Origin: CADCTM01 sp049671305
GTDB lineage: Bacteria; Cyanobacteriota; Cyanobacteriia; Cyanobacteriales; Coleofasciculaceae
Reading direction: 5' to 3'
DNA length: 64,000 nt
NCBI GenBank assembly: GCA_049671305.1
Contig: JBATUR010000093.1
Span: 13,309 to 77,308, forward strand
A model generated the notes under the pieces. The model made no database searches, was not told where the DNA came from, and saw only the letters and a program-made list of their open reading frames with translations. A program made the position numbers and the translations under genes. Each line of letters starts with the position of its first letter. Position 1 is the first letter of the stretch. Below are positions 33,901-43,437 of the stretch, piece by piece.

Positions 33901-36752
33901 GCATGACGGCACCGCTACCTGCTGGACAAATGCGGGCTTTAAATCGAGCTTACAACAAAGCGGGTTTTTCCCCAAGTACATTAGGCTTATATGAAGCTCA
34001 TGGTACAGGAACAGTTGCCGGCGATCGGGCAGAATTAGAGACAATTATTAGTACTCTCAATACTCAAGGTAGCCAAAGTAAAACTTGTGCGATCGGCTCA
34101 GTTAAGTCCATGATCGGACATACCAAAAGTTCCGCCGGTATTGTTGGATTAATTAAGGCGACGCTGGCGCTACATCATCAAACCCTACCACCTCATGCAG
34201 GCGTTGAAACTCCCCTTGATGCCATTTGTGATCCTCAAAGTCCAGTTTACCTGCTAAAAGAAGCCCAACCCTGGTTAAGTCACCCCGACTATCCACGTCG
34301 TGCCGGTGTGAGTGCTTTTGGGTTTGGTGGCACAAATTTCCATGCTGTGTTGGAAGAATATCAAGGTAACTTGTGTCAAACGGCACCATCTGGCTCTAAT
34401 TGGTCTTATGAGCTTTTGGTGTTTAATGCTGATAGTCGGGAAAATTTAGTTAAAGAGTTGCAGTCACTTGATGCGGCATTGCAAGCCGGCGCCGAGCCGA
34501 ATCTTGCAGATTTAGCTTATAGTTATGCAACCGTAGGGGCAGGCACAGGGGCACTGCCCCGTTTAAGTTTGGTTGTGGAAAGTTTGACACAACTCAAAGA
34601 GGCATTAAAAACAGTTTTTGCTTATTTAAATAGCCCAAACCCTCAACCCTTACCGCCCTATATCCAACTGAATTTAGCGCCAGATTCAGAAGTGCCGAAA
34701 ACTGCCTTTTTGTTTCCTGGGCAAGGGGCGCAATATCCAGATATGGCGCGGGAAGTAGCATTATACTTTAATGAAATGCGATCGGCGCTGGAATTTGCCG
34801 ACCGACATTTAGGGCAGCGTTTAAGTCAATTTATCTATCCGCCTAGCGCTTATAGTGATCTTGAACAAACCCACAACCAACAGCAACTAACTGATACGCA
34901 AATTGCCCAACCTGCTATTGGTACCGTGGAAGTCGGTTATTTAGACTTATTGCGTCGTTTGGGCATTACTGCTGATATGGTGGCAGGACATAGTTATGGC
35001 GAATATGCGGCACTGCACGCTGCGGGTGTTTTGTCAAGAAAATCGTTCCTAAAACTTTCCCAAACACGGGGACGGGTGATGTCAACGGCTTGCGCGGCGG
35101 CAGACGGGGCAATGGCGGCGGTGACGGCGACTCGTGAGGAATTATTGGCGCGTTTGAATGGTGTGGAAAATGTAGTCATTGCTAACCATAATGCACCCAA
35201 ACAGTCGGTGATTTCTGGATCAAAGCAGGCGGTACGTCAGGTAGTGGATAGCTTAAATGTGGCACAAATTATGGCGCGGATGTTGCCGGTAGCGGGGGCA
35301 TTTCACTCGTCGTTGGTGGCATCAGCACAGGTATCTTTGGCAGGTGCGATCGCATCTTCACCAATGGAGTTGCCAAAAATCCCGGTTTATGCTAACTCAA
35401 CTGCCCGTCCTTACGAAGTTTGCCTTGATGCCATTCGTGAGCAATTATCACAACATTTGCTTTCGTCAGTTGAGTTTGTCGCTCAAATTAATGCCATGTA
35501 CGATGATGGTGCCAGGGTTTTCCTGGAAGTTGGACCAAAAAGCATCCTTAGCAAATTAGTTGGGCAAATTCTCAGCGATAAAGATCATACCGTAGTTTCG
35601 GTGGATGGACACGGCGGCGGTTTGCGCGGTTTACTCATTGCTTTGGGTACTTTGGCAGTTAAGGGTGTTGGCATCAATTTGACGGCACTGTTTGCAGGGC
35701 GTGATGTCCAAGCTTTAGACTTATCGAAATTGCTGGAATTAACTCATTTGCCGAAATTACCAGCAACAACTTGGTTAATAAATGGCGGTGGCGCAAGACA
35801 AATGAGTGAGGCAGTTGCCATACCAAATGAGTTGCCTCCTTTATCTTTAGAAACGGCAACCCAGGCACAACAGACACCGGCAGCAATTTTAGATACAATG
35901 CCATTGCCACGACGCCAAGAAACAAAAACAGTGGCAGAAACGCCGAAGAAACCATTGGCACAAGAAATGCCATCTCAAAATTTTGTACAACCTACAACAG
36001 CATTAGCAATGTCAACCGAAACTGGGGCTTTTCAAGCGAATTATCAGTCAACTCCTACGCAAGATGCAGCTTTAATTGCTTATCAAGAGTATCAGCAAAC
36101 TATGCGGCAATTTTTGTCATTACAAGAACAAGTAATGATGCAGTTTTTGGGGAGTAGTCAGCAGATTGTACCACCTCAAATGAGCGCACGGCAGATTGCT
36201 CCGACGCCACCAACCAATAATAATGCCCGCTTAGTTACACCGCAAACCATTCCTCAACCTGTTACTAATGGAAAAAATGGTAATGGTGTGGCGCCAACTC
36301 CTCAACCAGTGCCAATGGTAACGCAATCAGTACCAACAGTAACGCAAGTAACACCGACGACAGTAACAACACCAGTACCAGCGGTAAACCAAATTCAAGC
36401 GCCGATTGTTGCACCTGTTGAGGTAGCCAGTACATTACCAGATAAAATGCAGTTGACACAGATGTTGTTGCAGTTGGTAAGCGAACGCACTGGTTATCCT
36501 ATAGATATGTTGGGATTAGACCAAGATTTAGAAGCGGAACTTGGTATTGATTCAATTAAACGGGTGGAAATTATGGGGGCATTACAAAAAACTTTACCCC
36601 AAGTAGCTGCAACTGTTCAATCAAATATGGAAACTTTGACACGGGTCAAGTCTCTTAATGGTATTGTTGCACAATTATTAGCAATGCCTAACCAGGAGGC
36701 AAGCAGCCTGGGAAAGCCCAACCACACAGGCAGTCTGTCGGGCGCTACGTGA
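30942..36752 (+). CDS. Multidomain PUFA/hglE-like synthase: NMO-NMO-KS-AT-ACP
   Basis: 1936 aa. Domains: an N-terminal NMO-like TIM barrel (about 8-240; GHESGGWVGEDSAF); a second NMO/PfaD-like barrel (about 344-620; YPIVQGPMTRVSD, RECGGHVGPLSSF), likely a flavin enoyl reductase; ketosynthase (about 695-1165) with active Cys885 in DAACASSL, His1020 in EAHGTG and His1060 in IGHTKSS; acyltransferase (about 1265-1560) with Ser1351 in GHSYGEY and AGAFHS; a Gln/Pro/Thr-rich linker (about 1620-1800); and one carrier domain with Ser1871 in LGIDSIKRVE. The carrier motif and the KS type follow PUFA synthases and heterocyst-glycolipid synthases. No release domain is present. The downstream KR gene overlaps it by 4 bases. 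Confidence 0.88.
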   Translation: MAIYMNSFQCLSLSPIELAHSGLAVATTRAGGVGVLDLEFCHNLGEDSSGAIKNLEALLKLVPQAAVGLRLPEARITEKALLAKLSGHSHWLIFCSWQPSTIESAIASLPPSTTRKILLEVTDIKQIAQIPAVDGLIAKGHESGGWVGEDSAFVLTQKLITRQTLPVYVQGGIGIHTVAACRAAGAAGVVLDDQLWLMPESPLPQDWQRYLKNLNGQEATVIGERLLGSCRVLSRPGFTAVAKLQKLAKDLEIKDDPARLLTENPTPNQEWQSLAQPLIGWENLDFAFPIGQAVGLAVELRDRFSTTGRLIQALLKASQENLKIAQNSPSLAAGSPLAQSHGTKYPIVQGPMTRVSDSAEFASAVASGGALPLLALALMRGQQVRELLDKTKKIIGSKSWGIGILGFVPQTVRDEQLKEVLEVKPPFALIAGGRPDQAAHLESQGIATYLHVPVPNLLKMFLEQGAKRFVFEGRECGGHVGPLSSFLLWESMISTLLEVVPKGTAAEIHILFAGGIHDALSAAMVSAMSAPLVQRGIKVGVLMGSAYLFTEEAVSCGAIVKAYQEQAVACDRTINLETGTGHASRCAVTPFAQEFYATRRELLLSGTPPDEIKNTLEDLTLGRLRIASKGLVRQGSAINAVGESQQIHDGMYMIGQVATLRNNVGSVEALHEAVSDGSSQLLNQLLVEEDQNTTTPSDIAIIGISTLVPQADYPETFWSNILNKVDAITEIPASRWDWRLYFDPDPKARDKVYSKWGGFLDDVAFDPLRFGIPPKSLKSIEPLQLLTLEAVRRALADAGLSNGNFDREMTSVILGAGGGLADLGQQYATRSEIPRFVETPNETAWQRLPEWTEESFPGLLLNVIAGRVANRFDLGGSNFTVDAACASSLAALDLAVRELESGRSNIAIAGGVDTVQTPFAYLCFSKTQALSPRGKCRTFDKTADGIAISEGIAIVVLKRLADAERDGDRIYGVIKSVASSSDGKALGMTAPLPAGQMRALNRAYNKAGFSPSTLGLYEAHGTGTVAGDRAELETIISTLNTQGSQSKTCAIGSVKSMIGHTKSSAGIVGLIKATLALHHQTLPPHAGVETPLDAICDPQSPVYLLKEAQPWLSHPDYPRRAGVSAFGFGGTNFHAVLEEYQGNLCQTAPSGSNWSYELLVFNADSRENLVKELQSLDAALQAGAEPNLADLAYSYATVGAGTGALPRLSLVVESLTQLKEALKTVFAYLNSPNPQPLPPYIQLNLAPDSEVPKTAFLFPGQGAQYPDMAREVALYFNEMRSALEFADRHLGQRLSQFIYPPSAYSDLEQTHNQQQLTDTQIAQPAIGTVEVGYLDLLRRLGITADMVAGHSYGEYAALHAAGVLSRKSFLKLSQTRGRVMSTACAAADGAMAAVTATREELLARLNGVENVVIANHNAPKQSVISGSKQAVRQVVDSLNVAQIMARMLPVAGAFHSSLVASAQVSLAGAIASSPMELPKIPVYANSTARPYEVCLDAIREQLSQHLLSSVEFVAQINAMYDDGARVFLEVGPKSILSKLVGQILSDKDHTVVSVDGHGGGLRGLLIALGTLAVKGVGINLTALFAGRDVQALDLSKLLELTHLPKLPATTWLINGGGARQMSEAVAIPNELPPLSLETATQAQQTPAAILDTMPLPRRQETKTVAETPKKPLAQEMPSQNFVQPTTALAMSTETGAFQANYQSTPTQDAALIAYQEYQQTMRQFLSLQEQVMMQFLGSSQQIVPPQMSARQIAPTPPTNNNARLVTPQTIPQPVTNGKNGNGVAPTPQPVPMVTQSVPTVTQVTPTTVTTPVPAVNQIQAPIVAPVEVASTLPDKMQLTQMLLQLVSERTGYPIDMLGLDQDLEAELGIDSIKRVEIMGALQKTLPQVAATVQSNMETLTRVKSLNGIVAQLLAMPNQEASSLGKPNHTGSLSGAT

Positions 36753-38269
36753 TGCAGGCGCAACGGGAAGTTTGGGCAAGTAGGGAAGAACTACCTCTTA
36801 AGACTGATGATTTATTTTTGATCACTGAAGATCAACTTGGGGTTGCTGCTTTGGTTGCCCAAGCTTTGCAGCAACGTGGGGCAAAAACGGCAATTATTAA
36901 GTCTGAAACTTTATTATCGCCTCCAGAATTATCTCAGATAAATACCTCCTTAACAGTTAAAGGCATCATTCATTTAGCGGCACTGGCGGCACTGCCAATG
37001 CCGGATAATTTAATTGAGTGGCGTAATTACACTCAGATTCATGGCAAAAGCTTGTTTCAGTTATTGCAACTATGCGCTGATGATTTGCAACAGCAGGGGT
37101 TAGTTATTGCGGCGTCTTTGTTGGGTGGTTATTTTGGGCGCAATGGTGGTGGTAAGGGTTTGGTGACTGGGGGCAGTAGTACGGGTTTATTGAAAACTTT
37201 GCGGATGGAATGGGCAAAAGTTGAAGGAAAAGCGATCGACTTTGATGCTAGTTTAGCGCCAAATCAAATTGCTGGACATCTTATCAACGAGTTGCTATTG
37301 CCGGGGGGACGTTTGGAAGTTGGTTATCCCGAAGGGCAACGGACAATTTTTCAGACGGTTGCTGCACCTTTAAATAAAGAAATTTCACCTCAAATTACTG
37401 CTAATTCTGATTGGGTTGTTTTGGTGACAGGTGGCGCCCAGGGTATTACTGCTAACATCGTTCAAGAATTTTTACTGCCTGGAATGACTTTGATTGTGGT
37501 GGGAAGAACGCCTGAGCCTGCCCCAGAATCGCCTGCGACGGCTGGAATTGAGGATTTAGGTAAATTGCGGCAAATACTACTTAATCAAGCCAAAGCGCAA
37601 GCCAAGGCGGTTACACCAAAGCAGATTGAGGAAGAGATTAAGCAATTAAAACGCGATCGCGCTATCCATAATAACTTAAGCCAATTTTGGCAAGCGGGGG
37701 CGTCCGTATTCTATGAAAGTGCTGATGTAAAATCTGAGGCATTCGGCAACTTAATTGATCATATTTACCTTCAATACGGTCGCCTTGATGCGGTTATTCA
37801 TGGTGCTGGCATCATTGAAGATAAACTAATTGTGGATAAAACATTAGATTCTTTGCAGCGTGTATTTGATACTAAAGTTGATAGTAGTTTTATGCTTTAT
37901 CGTCATTTACGCCCAGATAATTTGAAATTTATTGTATTATTTAGTTCCGTTGCCGGACGTTGTGGCAACCGTGGACAGTCTGACTATGGCGCCGCTAACG
38001 AAGTGATGAATCGTTTGGCATGGCAAATGGATAGAGAATGGCAAAATACGAGAGTTGTTGCTATTAATTGGGGTCCTTGGGATACAGCAGGTATGGCGTC
38101 GGATCAGGTGAAGCGTCAATTTCGAGAACGCGGTATTATTCCCATACCTCTTGATGCTGGTTGTCAGTTTTTTGTTGAGGAATTGCGTTATGGAATTAAA
38201 GGTGAGGCAGAAGTTATTGCAGGTGAGGGTCCTTGGGAAGCATCTGATTTAGTGACGCCAAAAACCTAA
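36749..38269 (+). CDS. Stand-alone polyketide ketoreductase (KR)
   Basis: 506 aa. GTG at 36749 overlaps the stop of the preceding gene, so coupled translation is likely. An N-terminal structural half without cofactor motifs (about 20-190) precedes the catalytic SDR half (about 222-470): VTGGAQGITANI for NADPH, VIHGAGIIEDKL, the catalytic Ser in FSSVAGRCGN, Tyr413 in SDYGAANE and NWGPWDTAGM. An insertion rich in Lys/Gln (about 265-300, QAKAQAKAVTPKQIEEEIK) lies between the first strands, as in PfaA-type KRs. It reduces beta-keto intermediates held on the carrier proteins of this locus. Separation from the KS protein is unusual relative to PfaA. Confidence 0.9.
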   Translation: MMQAQREVWASREELPLKTDDLFLITEDQLGVAALVAQALQQRGAKTAIIKSETLLSPPELSQINTSLTVKGIIHLAALAALPMPDNLIEWRNYTQIHGKSLFQLLQLCADDLQQQGLVIAASLLGGYFGRNGGGKGLVTGGSSTGLLKTLRMEWAKVEGKAIDFDASLAPNQIAGHLINELLLPGGRLEVGYPEGQRTIFQTVAAPLNKEISPQITANSDWVVLVTGGAQGITANIVQEFLLPGMTLIVVGRTPEPAPESPATAGIEDLGKLRQILLNQAKAQAKAVTPKQIEEEIKQLKRDRAIHNNLSQFWQAGASVFYESADVKSEAFGNLIDHIYLQYGRLDAVIHGAGIIEDKLIVDKTLDSLQRVFDTKVDSSFMLYRHLRPDNLKFIVLFSSVAGRCGNRGQSDYGAANEVMNRLAWQMDREWQNTRVVAINWGPWDTAGMASDQVKRQFRERGIIPIPLDAGCQFFVEELRYGIKGEAEVIAGEGPWEASDLVTPKT

Positions 38270-38341
38270 CTGATCAGGTGGAATAAGCCTAGATAAGATA
38301 TCCCATTTTTCCAAAGCATACTACTAAATATTTAACCCGCT

Positions 38342-41300
38342 ATGAGTTCAGCCAACTCACTTACCGACATTGCCATTATTGGAATGTCCGCTTTATACCC
38401 CGGTGCCAAAGACTTACAAACCTATTGGCAAAATATTCTTAATAAAGTTGATGCTGTCCATGATGCACCGGATAGCTGGGCGATACCTTATTTTGACCCC
38501 AACTCGACGGAAAATGACCGCATCTACACCCGTAAAGGTGGTTTTTTGGGTGATTTAGCCAAATTTAATCCGATAGAATTTGGGATTATGCCGAATGCGG
38601 TGGATGGTGGGGAACCTGACCAATTTTTGGCGCTGAAACTGGCACGGGAAGCCCTTAAAGATGCGGGTTATGACCAAAAACCTTTCAACCGTCAAAAAGC
38701 AGGAATAATACTCGGACGTGGCACTTATGTCAATCGTGGCAATATTAATTTAATGCAGCATGGTTTGGCGGTAGACCAAACTATGGAATTATTAGGACAA
38801 CTGGCACCGCATTTGGATGACGAGACGAAACAGAGTATTCGTCAAGCTTTGATAGCTAGTTTGCCTCCTTTGACGCCGGAAATTGCGCCGGGTTTTGTGC
38901 CGAATGTGATCACAGGTCGCATTGCTAATCGTTTAGACTTGATGGGACCAAATTTTATTGTTGATGCGGCTTGTGCTTCTTCTTTGGTGGCGGTAGAGTT
39001 GGCAATGCGGGAGTTATTAAGCGATCGCTGTGATTTGGTGATAGCGGGTGGGGTTCATGCTTCGACGCCTCCACCGATATATATGGTTTTTTGCGGTTTA
39101 GCGGCGCTATCTCGTGACAAGATTCGCCCCTTTGATGCTACGTCTTCGGGTACGTTGTTGGGGGAAGGCGTGGGTATGGTTGTCCTGAAAAAACTAAGGG
39201 ATGCGGAACGGGATGGCGATCGCATTTATGCTGTAATTAAGGGCGTTGGTAGTTCTAGTGATGGTAAGGCGCTGGGTTTGCTGGCACCGAGGAAAGAAGG
39301 CGAAGTGTTGGCACTGCAACGGGCTTATGGTGATACGATTGCGCCAGAGACGATTGGTTTAGTAGAGGCGCATGGCACGGGGATACCATTAGGCGATCGC
39401 ACTGAGGTACAATCATTAACCGCCGTATTTGGTCAGCGGCAGGGGCAAATGCCTCACTGTGCCTTGGGTTCAGTTAAATCTTTAATCGGTCACTGCATTC
39501 CAGCGGCGGGTTCAGCTAGTTTGATTAAAACGGCATTAGCATTATACCATAAAATTTTGCCGCCGACGTTGTGCGAAAAGGTCAACCCAGACTTAGAAAT
39601 TGAAAAGACGCCGTTTTATATTAATACTGAAACTCGTCCTTGGATTAATGGCAACTCAAAAGCGCCGCGTCGTGCAGGTGTAAATGCTTTTGGGTTTGGT
39701 GGTGTCAATGCTCATGCTGTCTTGGAAGAGTATACAGGTTCGGAAAATAATTATCAATTATTGCATCAACAATGGACTACAGAACTTTTAATTTTTTCTG
39801 GGGAAGAAAGACAAGAAGTTATTGAATTAATCAATAAAGTACAACGACAATTAGCAGATGATACTGTTACTTTAGCTAACTTGGCATATACGCTTTCTCT
39901 TCAACCAATTGGCAAACATCGCTTGGCAATTGTTGCTAAGGATCTCAATGATTTAGAGAAAAAATTAAAGACAGCAATTGATAAATTAAAAGAGCCTAAA
40001 GACCATTGGCAAACTCGCACTGGTATTTACTATACTTCGACGAACCAAACACCACAACCTCTGGCTTTTCTATTTCCTGGGGAAGGTTCGCAATATCCTA
40101 ATATGTTGGCTGACTTGTGTTTGTATTTCCCACAAGTGAGGCAGTGGTTCGACTTTTTAAATGAAACCTTTTCTGAACGAAAAAATTCACCCAGTAGCTT
40201 TATTTTCCCGCCTCCCACAAGTTTAACTGAGGCAGAAAGTCAGCAAGCAAATAAGCAGTTGTTTGAGATGGACTTGGCATCAGAAATCGTTTTTACCTCA
40301 AGCATGGCATTATACGAATTGCTGAGTGATTTTGGTATTAAAAGCGATTTTATGCTTGGTCACAGTACAGGGGAAAATGTGGCACTGATGGCATCAAGAA
40401 CAATTAAGAAGCTATCTCGTGCTGAATTAATGTCAAAGGTTCGCTTATTTAATGGAATTTATCATAAGTTAAACGAGGCTGATTCTATTCCTAAAGGTAC
40501 ACTTTTAAGTGTAGGAGCAGTTGAGGCGAATTTTTTACAAAAATTAATTGAAATCCCAGGACGCCTGTATTTAGCGATGGATAATTGTCCAAATCAAGCT
40601 GTATTATTTGGTAGTGAAACTGATATTAATAAAGCTGAAGTTGAGTTGACAAATGCAGGAGCAATTGTTTCACGTTTACCTTTTGACCGTGCTTATCATA
40701 CACCTTTATTTGATGATGTGGCAACAGCTTTTCGCGAGTTCTATGATGCCGTAGAGGTGGGTGTGGGTGAGAGTTGTTTGTATAGTTGTGCCACGGCAAG
40801 TGTGTTTCCAACTGAACCAGAAGCTATTAGAAGTTTAGCAGCTAAACAATGGTCGAGTCGTGTCCGTTTTCGGGAGACAATAGAAGCATTATACAAGGAA
40901 GGTGTAAGGACTTTTATTGAGGTTGGTCCCAAGGGGAATTTAACGGCATTTGTACAGGATATTTTAAAGGGTAAAGAACATTTAGCGATCGCAAGTAATA
41001 GTCAACGCTTATCAGGTTTGGAACAAATTCAACATCTTTTAGCGCGACTTTTGATAAAGGGAATTAAGCTTGATTTTGCACCACTTTATCGCTTAAGAAA
41101 CTTGACAGCGATCAATTTAGATGCTGAAGTTACACAAAAAATTGTTGCTAATAGTTCAGTTTTGAATGTAGAAATGCCAGCGATGCGTCTACAACCAGAG
41201 TTTCTCCTACAAATACAGGATAAAATTAAGCTGACTGAGGCAAAATTGTCTGTTGATAATGCGCCTGTTTCAGTTGTTAATAATTCCCCTCAAAACTTCG

Positions 41301-43153
41301 ATCCTAATCAGGGTTATCAAGAGGAGAATAACAAGTATGAAATACCCGATATACCAAACACCCATTCAACAATTGTTTCAGGTCATTTTGATTTGATGCA
41401 AGAATTTTTGGCAAATCAATCACGAGTGACTGCTGCATTTTATTCTAGGGGAAATACCACTGCAACAGAATCACGAATTGCAGACAATTACCCATTTTTA
41501 GGAAAAATTATAGAAAGTGACTCTGAGCATTTATTAGCAGAACGACTTTTTGATTTAAATCAAGATGTCTTCCTCCAGGATCATACTTTAGGCGGCAAGG
41601 TTTCTCAACGCCATCTAGAACTTTACCCACTACCAGTTATTCCCTTTACATTTAGTATGGAAATAATTGCTGAAGCGGCGGCATATTTGGTAGGTGGAGA
41701 TAAAGTTGTTGTGGGACTTGATCATCTCCGAGGTTATCGCTGGTTAGCCCTTGATCAAGGTCAGTTGCTATTACAAATATCAGCAAAAGTTCTGCCCCAA
41801 CAGGATGCCGCAACTTACAACGTTTATGTACAGTTATTTCAATCTGCTGCCACAGAATTAGGGCAAATTTTGGTTTTTGAAGGCTATGTTAGACTAGCAA
41901 ATCAACTTCCCTCTGCACCTCTTCCCCAAGCTTTCATTTTAGAATCTCCAGCACTTTCTCAATCTTCTGACCAGGATTTATACAGCAAAGGAATGTTCCA
42001 CGGCAGGCGTCTGCAAGGAGTAAAACATATATATCAATGGTCAAAACAGGGTATGGAAGCCGAATTAGAGGTATTGCCTCTAGATGAATTTTTTACTAAC
42101 ATTAAAAGCCCAATTTTTAAAACAGATGCAGGACTTTTGGATGCGGCAGGTCAATTAGTTGGCTATTGGTTAACTGAACAATTTGGACCTGATGTTAATT
42201 GCTTTCCTTTCCAAATAAAGGCTTTCCGACAATATGTTGAACCTTTACCAGCAGGAAGTAAGATATTATGTAGAGCCTTTATTGAATTTACTAGCAGCAG
42301 TCAAATCAAAGCCCAATTTGAGTTATTGGATGAAAATAACAAAGTAATTGCTAGTTTGGCAGAGTGGACTGATCGGTATTATACCGTTCCTCATAATTTC
42401 TATCAGTGTCGTTTGCAGCCCCAAACCTCATATTTGTCAACAGCTTGGATGCAGTCGGATCTTGGTTTGGTATGTCGAAGAATTGAACCATTTCCTGAAC
42501 ATTTTCTCGATGATTCTTGGGGTATTTGGAAGCGTGTGCTTGCTCATTTAATGCTTAATCAAGCTGAACGAAATTTTTGGTACAAGTTACCCGAAAAAGG
42601 TGGGCGGCGTACTGATTGGTTGCTGGGCAGAATTGCGGCGAAAGAGGCATTAAGTCAGTGGGCAAAACAAACATTTAATTTGGAATTGGCATCGGCTGAC
42701 ATTGAAATATTACCAAATGATTTGGGTAAACCATTAGTAAGTTGTCCTGAATTAGAGGTAATAGGATGGCTGCCAAATATTTCAATTAGTCATAGTAGAG
42801 GTTATATTATTGCCGGAGTTGCTCCTGCTAATATGCAATTAGGGCTGGATTTAGAATATCTAGATGTGCCGCGTCCTGATGATTGGCTTTTAGGAGCATT
42901 TACCGAGCAAGAATTAGCCTTAGCACCTCAAATTAATCGAGAAATAACTATTGGGTTTTGGTGTGCCAAAGAGGCGGCAGCTAAGGCTTTTGGTACTGGT
43001 TTGAAAGGGGTTCCGCAGCAATGGCAAATTACTCAATATGCACAAAAAGATAACTTAGTTACTGTTGTTCATGAAGGTAAATCTGTTACAGTTAAACTTT
43101 GGTACGGGGAAAATGAAATCATAGCAATTTGTCTGTATTCAGAAAAACATTAG
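38342..43153 (+). CDS. KS-AT-DH-phosphopantetheinyl transferase fusion
   Basis: 1603 aa. Ketosynthase (about 6-460) with intact Cys211 (DAACASSLVAV), His344 (EAHGTG) and His384 (LIGHCIPAAG), so it is a catalytic KS and not a chain-length factor. An AT-like domain (about 565-880) has Ser675 in GHSTGEN and the His of AYHTP. A linker (about 950-1040) leads to a double-hotdog dehydratase (about 1045-1370) with His1081 in QDHTLGG and Asp1267 in LLDAAGQL. The C-terminal Sfp-type PPTase (about 1385-1600) has GLDLE (Asp1503, Glu1505) and WCAKEAAAK (Lys1543, Glu1544, Lys1548). The PPTase would activate the two carrier proteins of the locus. The gap from the KR gene is 72 bases. Confidence 0.9.
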   Translation: MSSANSLTDIAIIGMSALYPGAKDLQTYWQNILNKVDAVHDAPDSWAIPYFDPNSTENDRIYTRKGGFLGDLAKFNPIEFGIMPNAVDGGEPDQFLALKLAREALKDAGYDQKPFNRQKAGIILGRGTYVNRGNINLMQHGLAVDQTMELLGQLAPHLDDETKQSIRQALIASLPPLTPEIAPGFVPNVITGRIANRLDLMGPNFIVDAACASSLVAVELAMRELLSDRCDLVIAGGVHASTPPPIYMVFCGLAALSRDKIRPFDATSSGTLLGEGVGMVVLKKLRDAERDGDRIYAVIKGVGSSSDGKALGLLAPRKEGEVLALQRAYGDTIAPETIGLVEAHGTGIPLGDRTEVQSLTAVFGQRQGQMPHCALGSVKSLIGHCIPAAGSASLIKTALALYHKILPPTLCEKVNPDLEIEKTPFYINTETRPWINGNSKAPRRAGVNAFGFGGVNAHAVLEEYTGSENNYQLLHQQWTTELLIFSGEERQEVIELINKVQRQLADDTVTLANLAYTLSLQPIGKHRLAIVAKDLNDLEKKLKTAIDKLKEPKDHWQTRTGIYYTSTNQTPQPLAFLFPGEGSQYPNMLADLCLYFPQVRQWFDFLNETFSERKNSPSSFIFPPPTSLTEAESQQANKQLFEMDLASEIVFTSSMALYELLSDFGIKSDFMLGHSTGENVALMASRTIKKLSRAELMSKVRLFNGIYHKLNEADSIPKGTLLSVGAVEANFLQKLIEIPGRLYLAMDNCPNQAVLFGSETDINKAEVELTNAGAIVSRLPFDRAYHTPLFDDVATAFREFYDAVEVGVGESCLYSCATASVFPTEPEAIRSLAAKQWSSRVRFRETIEALYKEGVRTFIEVGPKGNLTAFVQDILKGKEHLAIASNSQRLSGLEQIQHLLARLLIKGIKLDFAPLYRLRNLTAINLDAEVTQKIVANSSVLNVEMPAMRLQPEFLLQIQDKIKLTEAKLSVDNAPVSVVNNSPQNFDPNQGYQEENNKYEIPDIPNTHSTIVSGHFDLMQEFLANQSRVTAAFYSRGNTTATESRIADNYPFLGKIIESDSEHLLAERLFDLNQDVFLQDHTLGGKVSQRHLELYPLPVIPFTFSMEIIAEAAAYLVGGDKVVVGLDHLRGYRWLALDQGQLLLQISAKVLPQQDAATYNVYVQLFQSAATELGQILVFEGYVRLANQLPSAPLPQAFILESPALSQSSDQDLYSKGMFHGRRLQGVKHIYQWSKQGMEAELEVLPLDEFFTNIKSPIFKTDAGLLDAAGQLVGYWLTEQFGPDVNCFPFQIKAFRQYVEPLPAGSKILCRAFIEFTSSSQIKAQFELLDENNKVIASLAEWTDRYYTVPHNFYQCRLQPQTSYLSTAWMQSDLGLVCRRIEPFPEHFLDDSWGIWKRVLAHLMLNQAERNFWYKLPEKGGRRTDWLLGRIAAKEALSQWAKQTFNLELASADIEILPNDLGKPLVSCPELEVIGWLPNISISHSRGYIIAGVAPANMQLGLDLEYLDVPRPDDWLLGAFTEQELALAPQINREITIGFWCAKEAAAKAFGTGLKGVPQQWQITQYAQKDNLVTVVHEGKSVTVKLWYGENEIIAICLYSEKH

Positions 43154-43164
43154 GTTAATATTTT

Positions 43165-43437
43165 ATGCAAGTTCAGTCTGATATTATTGCAATTTTGAAA
43201 GATATGACTCAGGAATGGGACATGGATTTGAGTGAAATTAATTCAGAGACGAAGTTAATGGAAGACCTTGGCTTTGTTTCGGTGGATATCATTCATCTAG
43301 TAGTTTCTATTGAAGAACATTTCAAACAAAAGCTAGGATTTAATGCTTTGTTGATGCAAAATGGTCGTTATGTAGATGACCTTAGTATTGAAGAGATATC
43401 GAGTTTTGTTTCAAGTCAATTAACAGGTGCTAAATAA
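43165..43437 (+). CDS. Free-standing acyl carrier protein
   Basis: 90 aa acidic four-helix carrier. The phosphopantetheine attachment Ser39 sits in DLGFVSVDIIHL: the usual Asp before the Ser (D-S-L/V) is Val here, while Ser and the following V-D-I/L pattern are kept. It starts 11 bases after the synthase gene and its stop overlaps the next ATG by one base (TAATG), so it is within the operon. It probably hands the acyl chain between the synthase and tailoring or release enzymes; this is inference. Confidence 0.88.
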   Translation: MQVQSDIIAILKDMTQEWDMDLSEINSETKLMEDLGFVSVDIIHLVVSIEEHFKQKLGFNALLMQNGRYVDDLSIEEISSFVSSQLTGAK

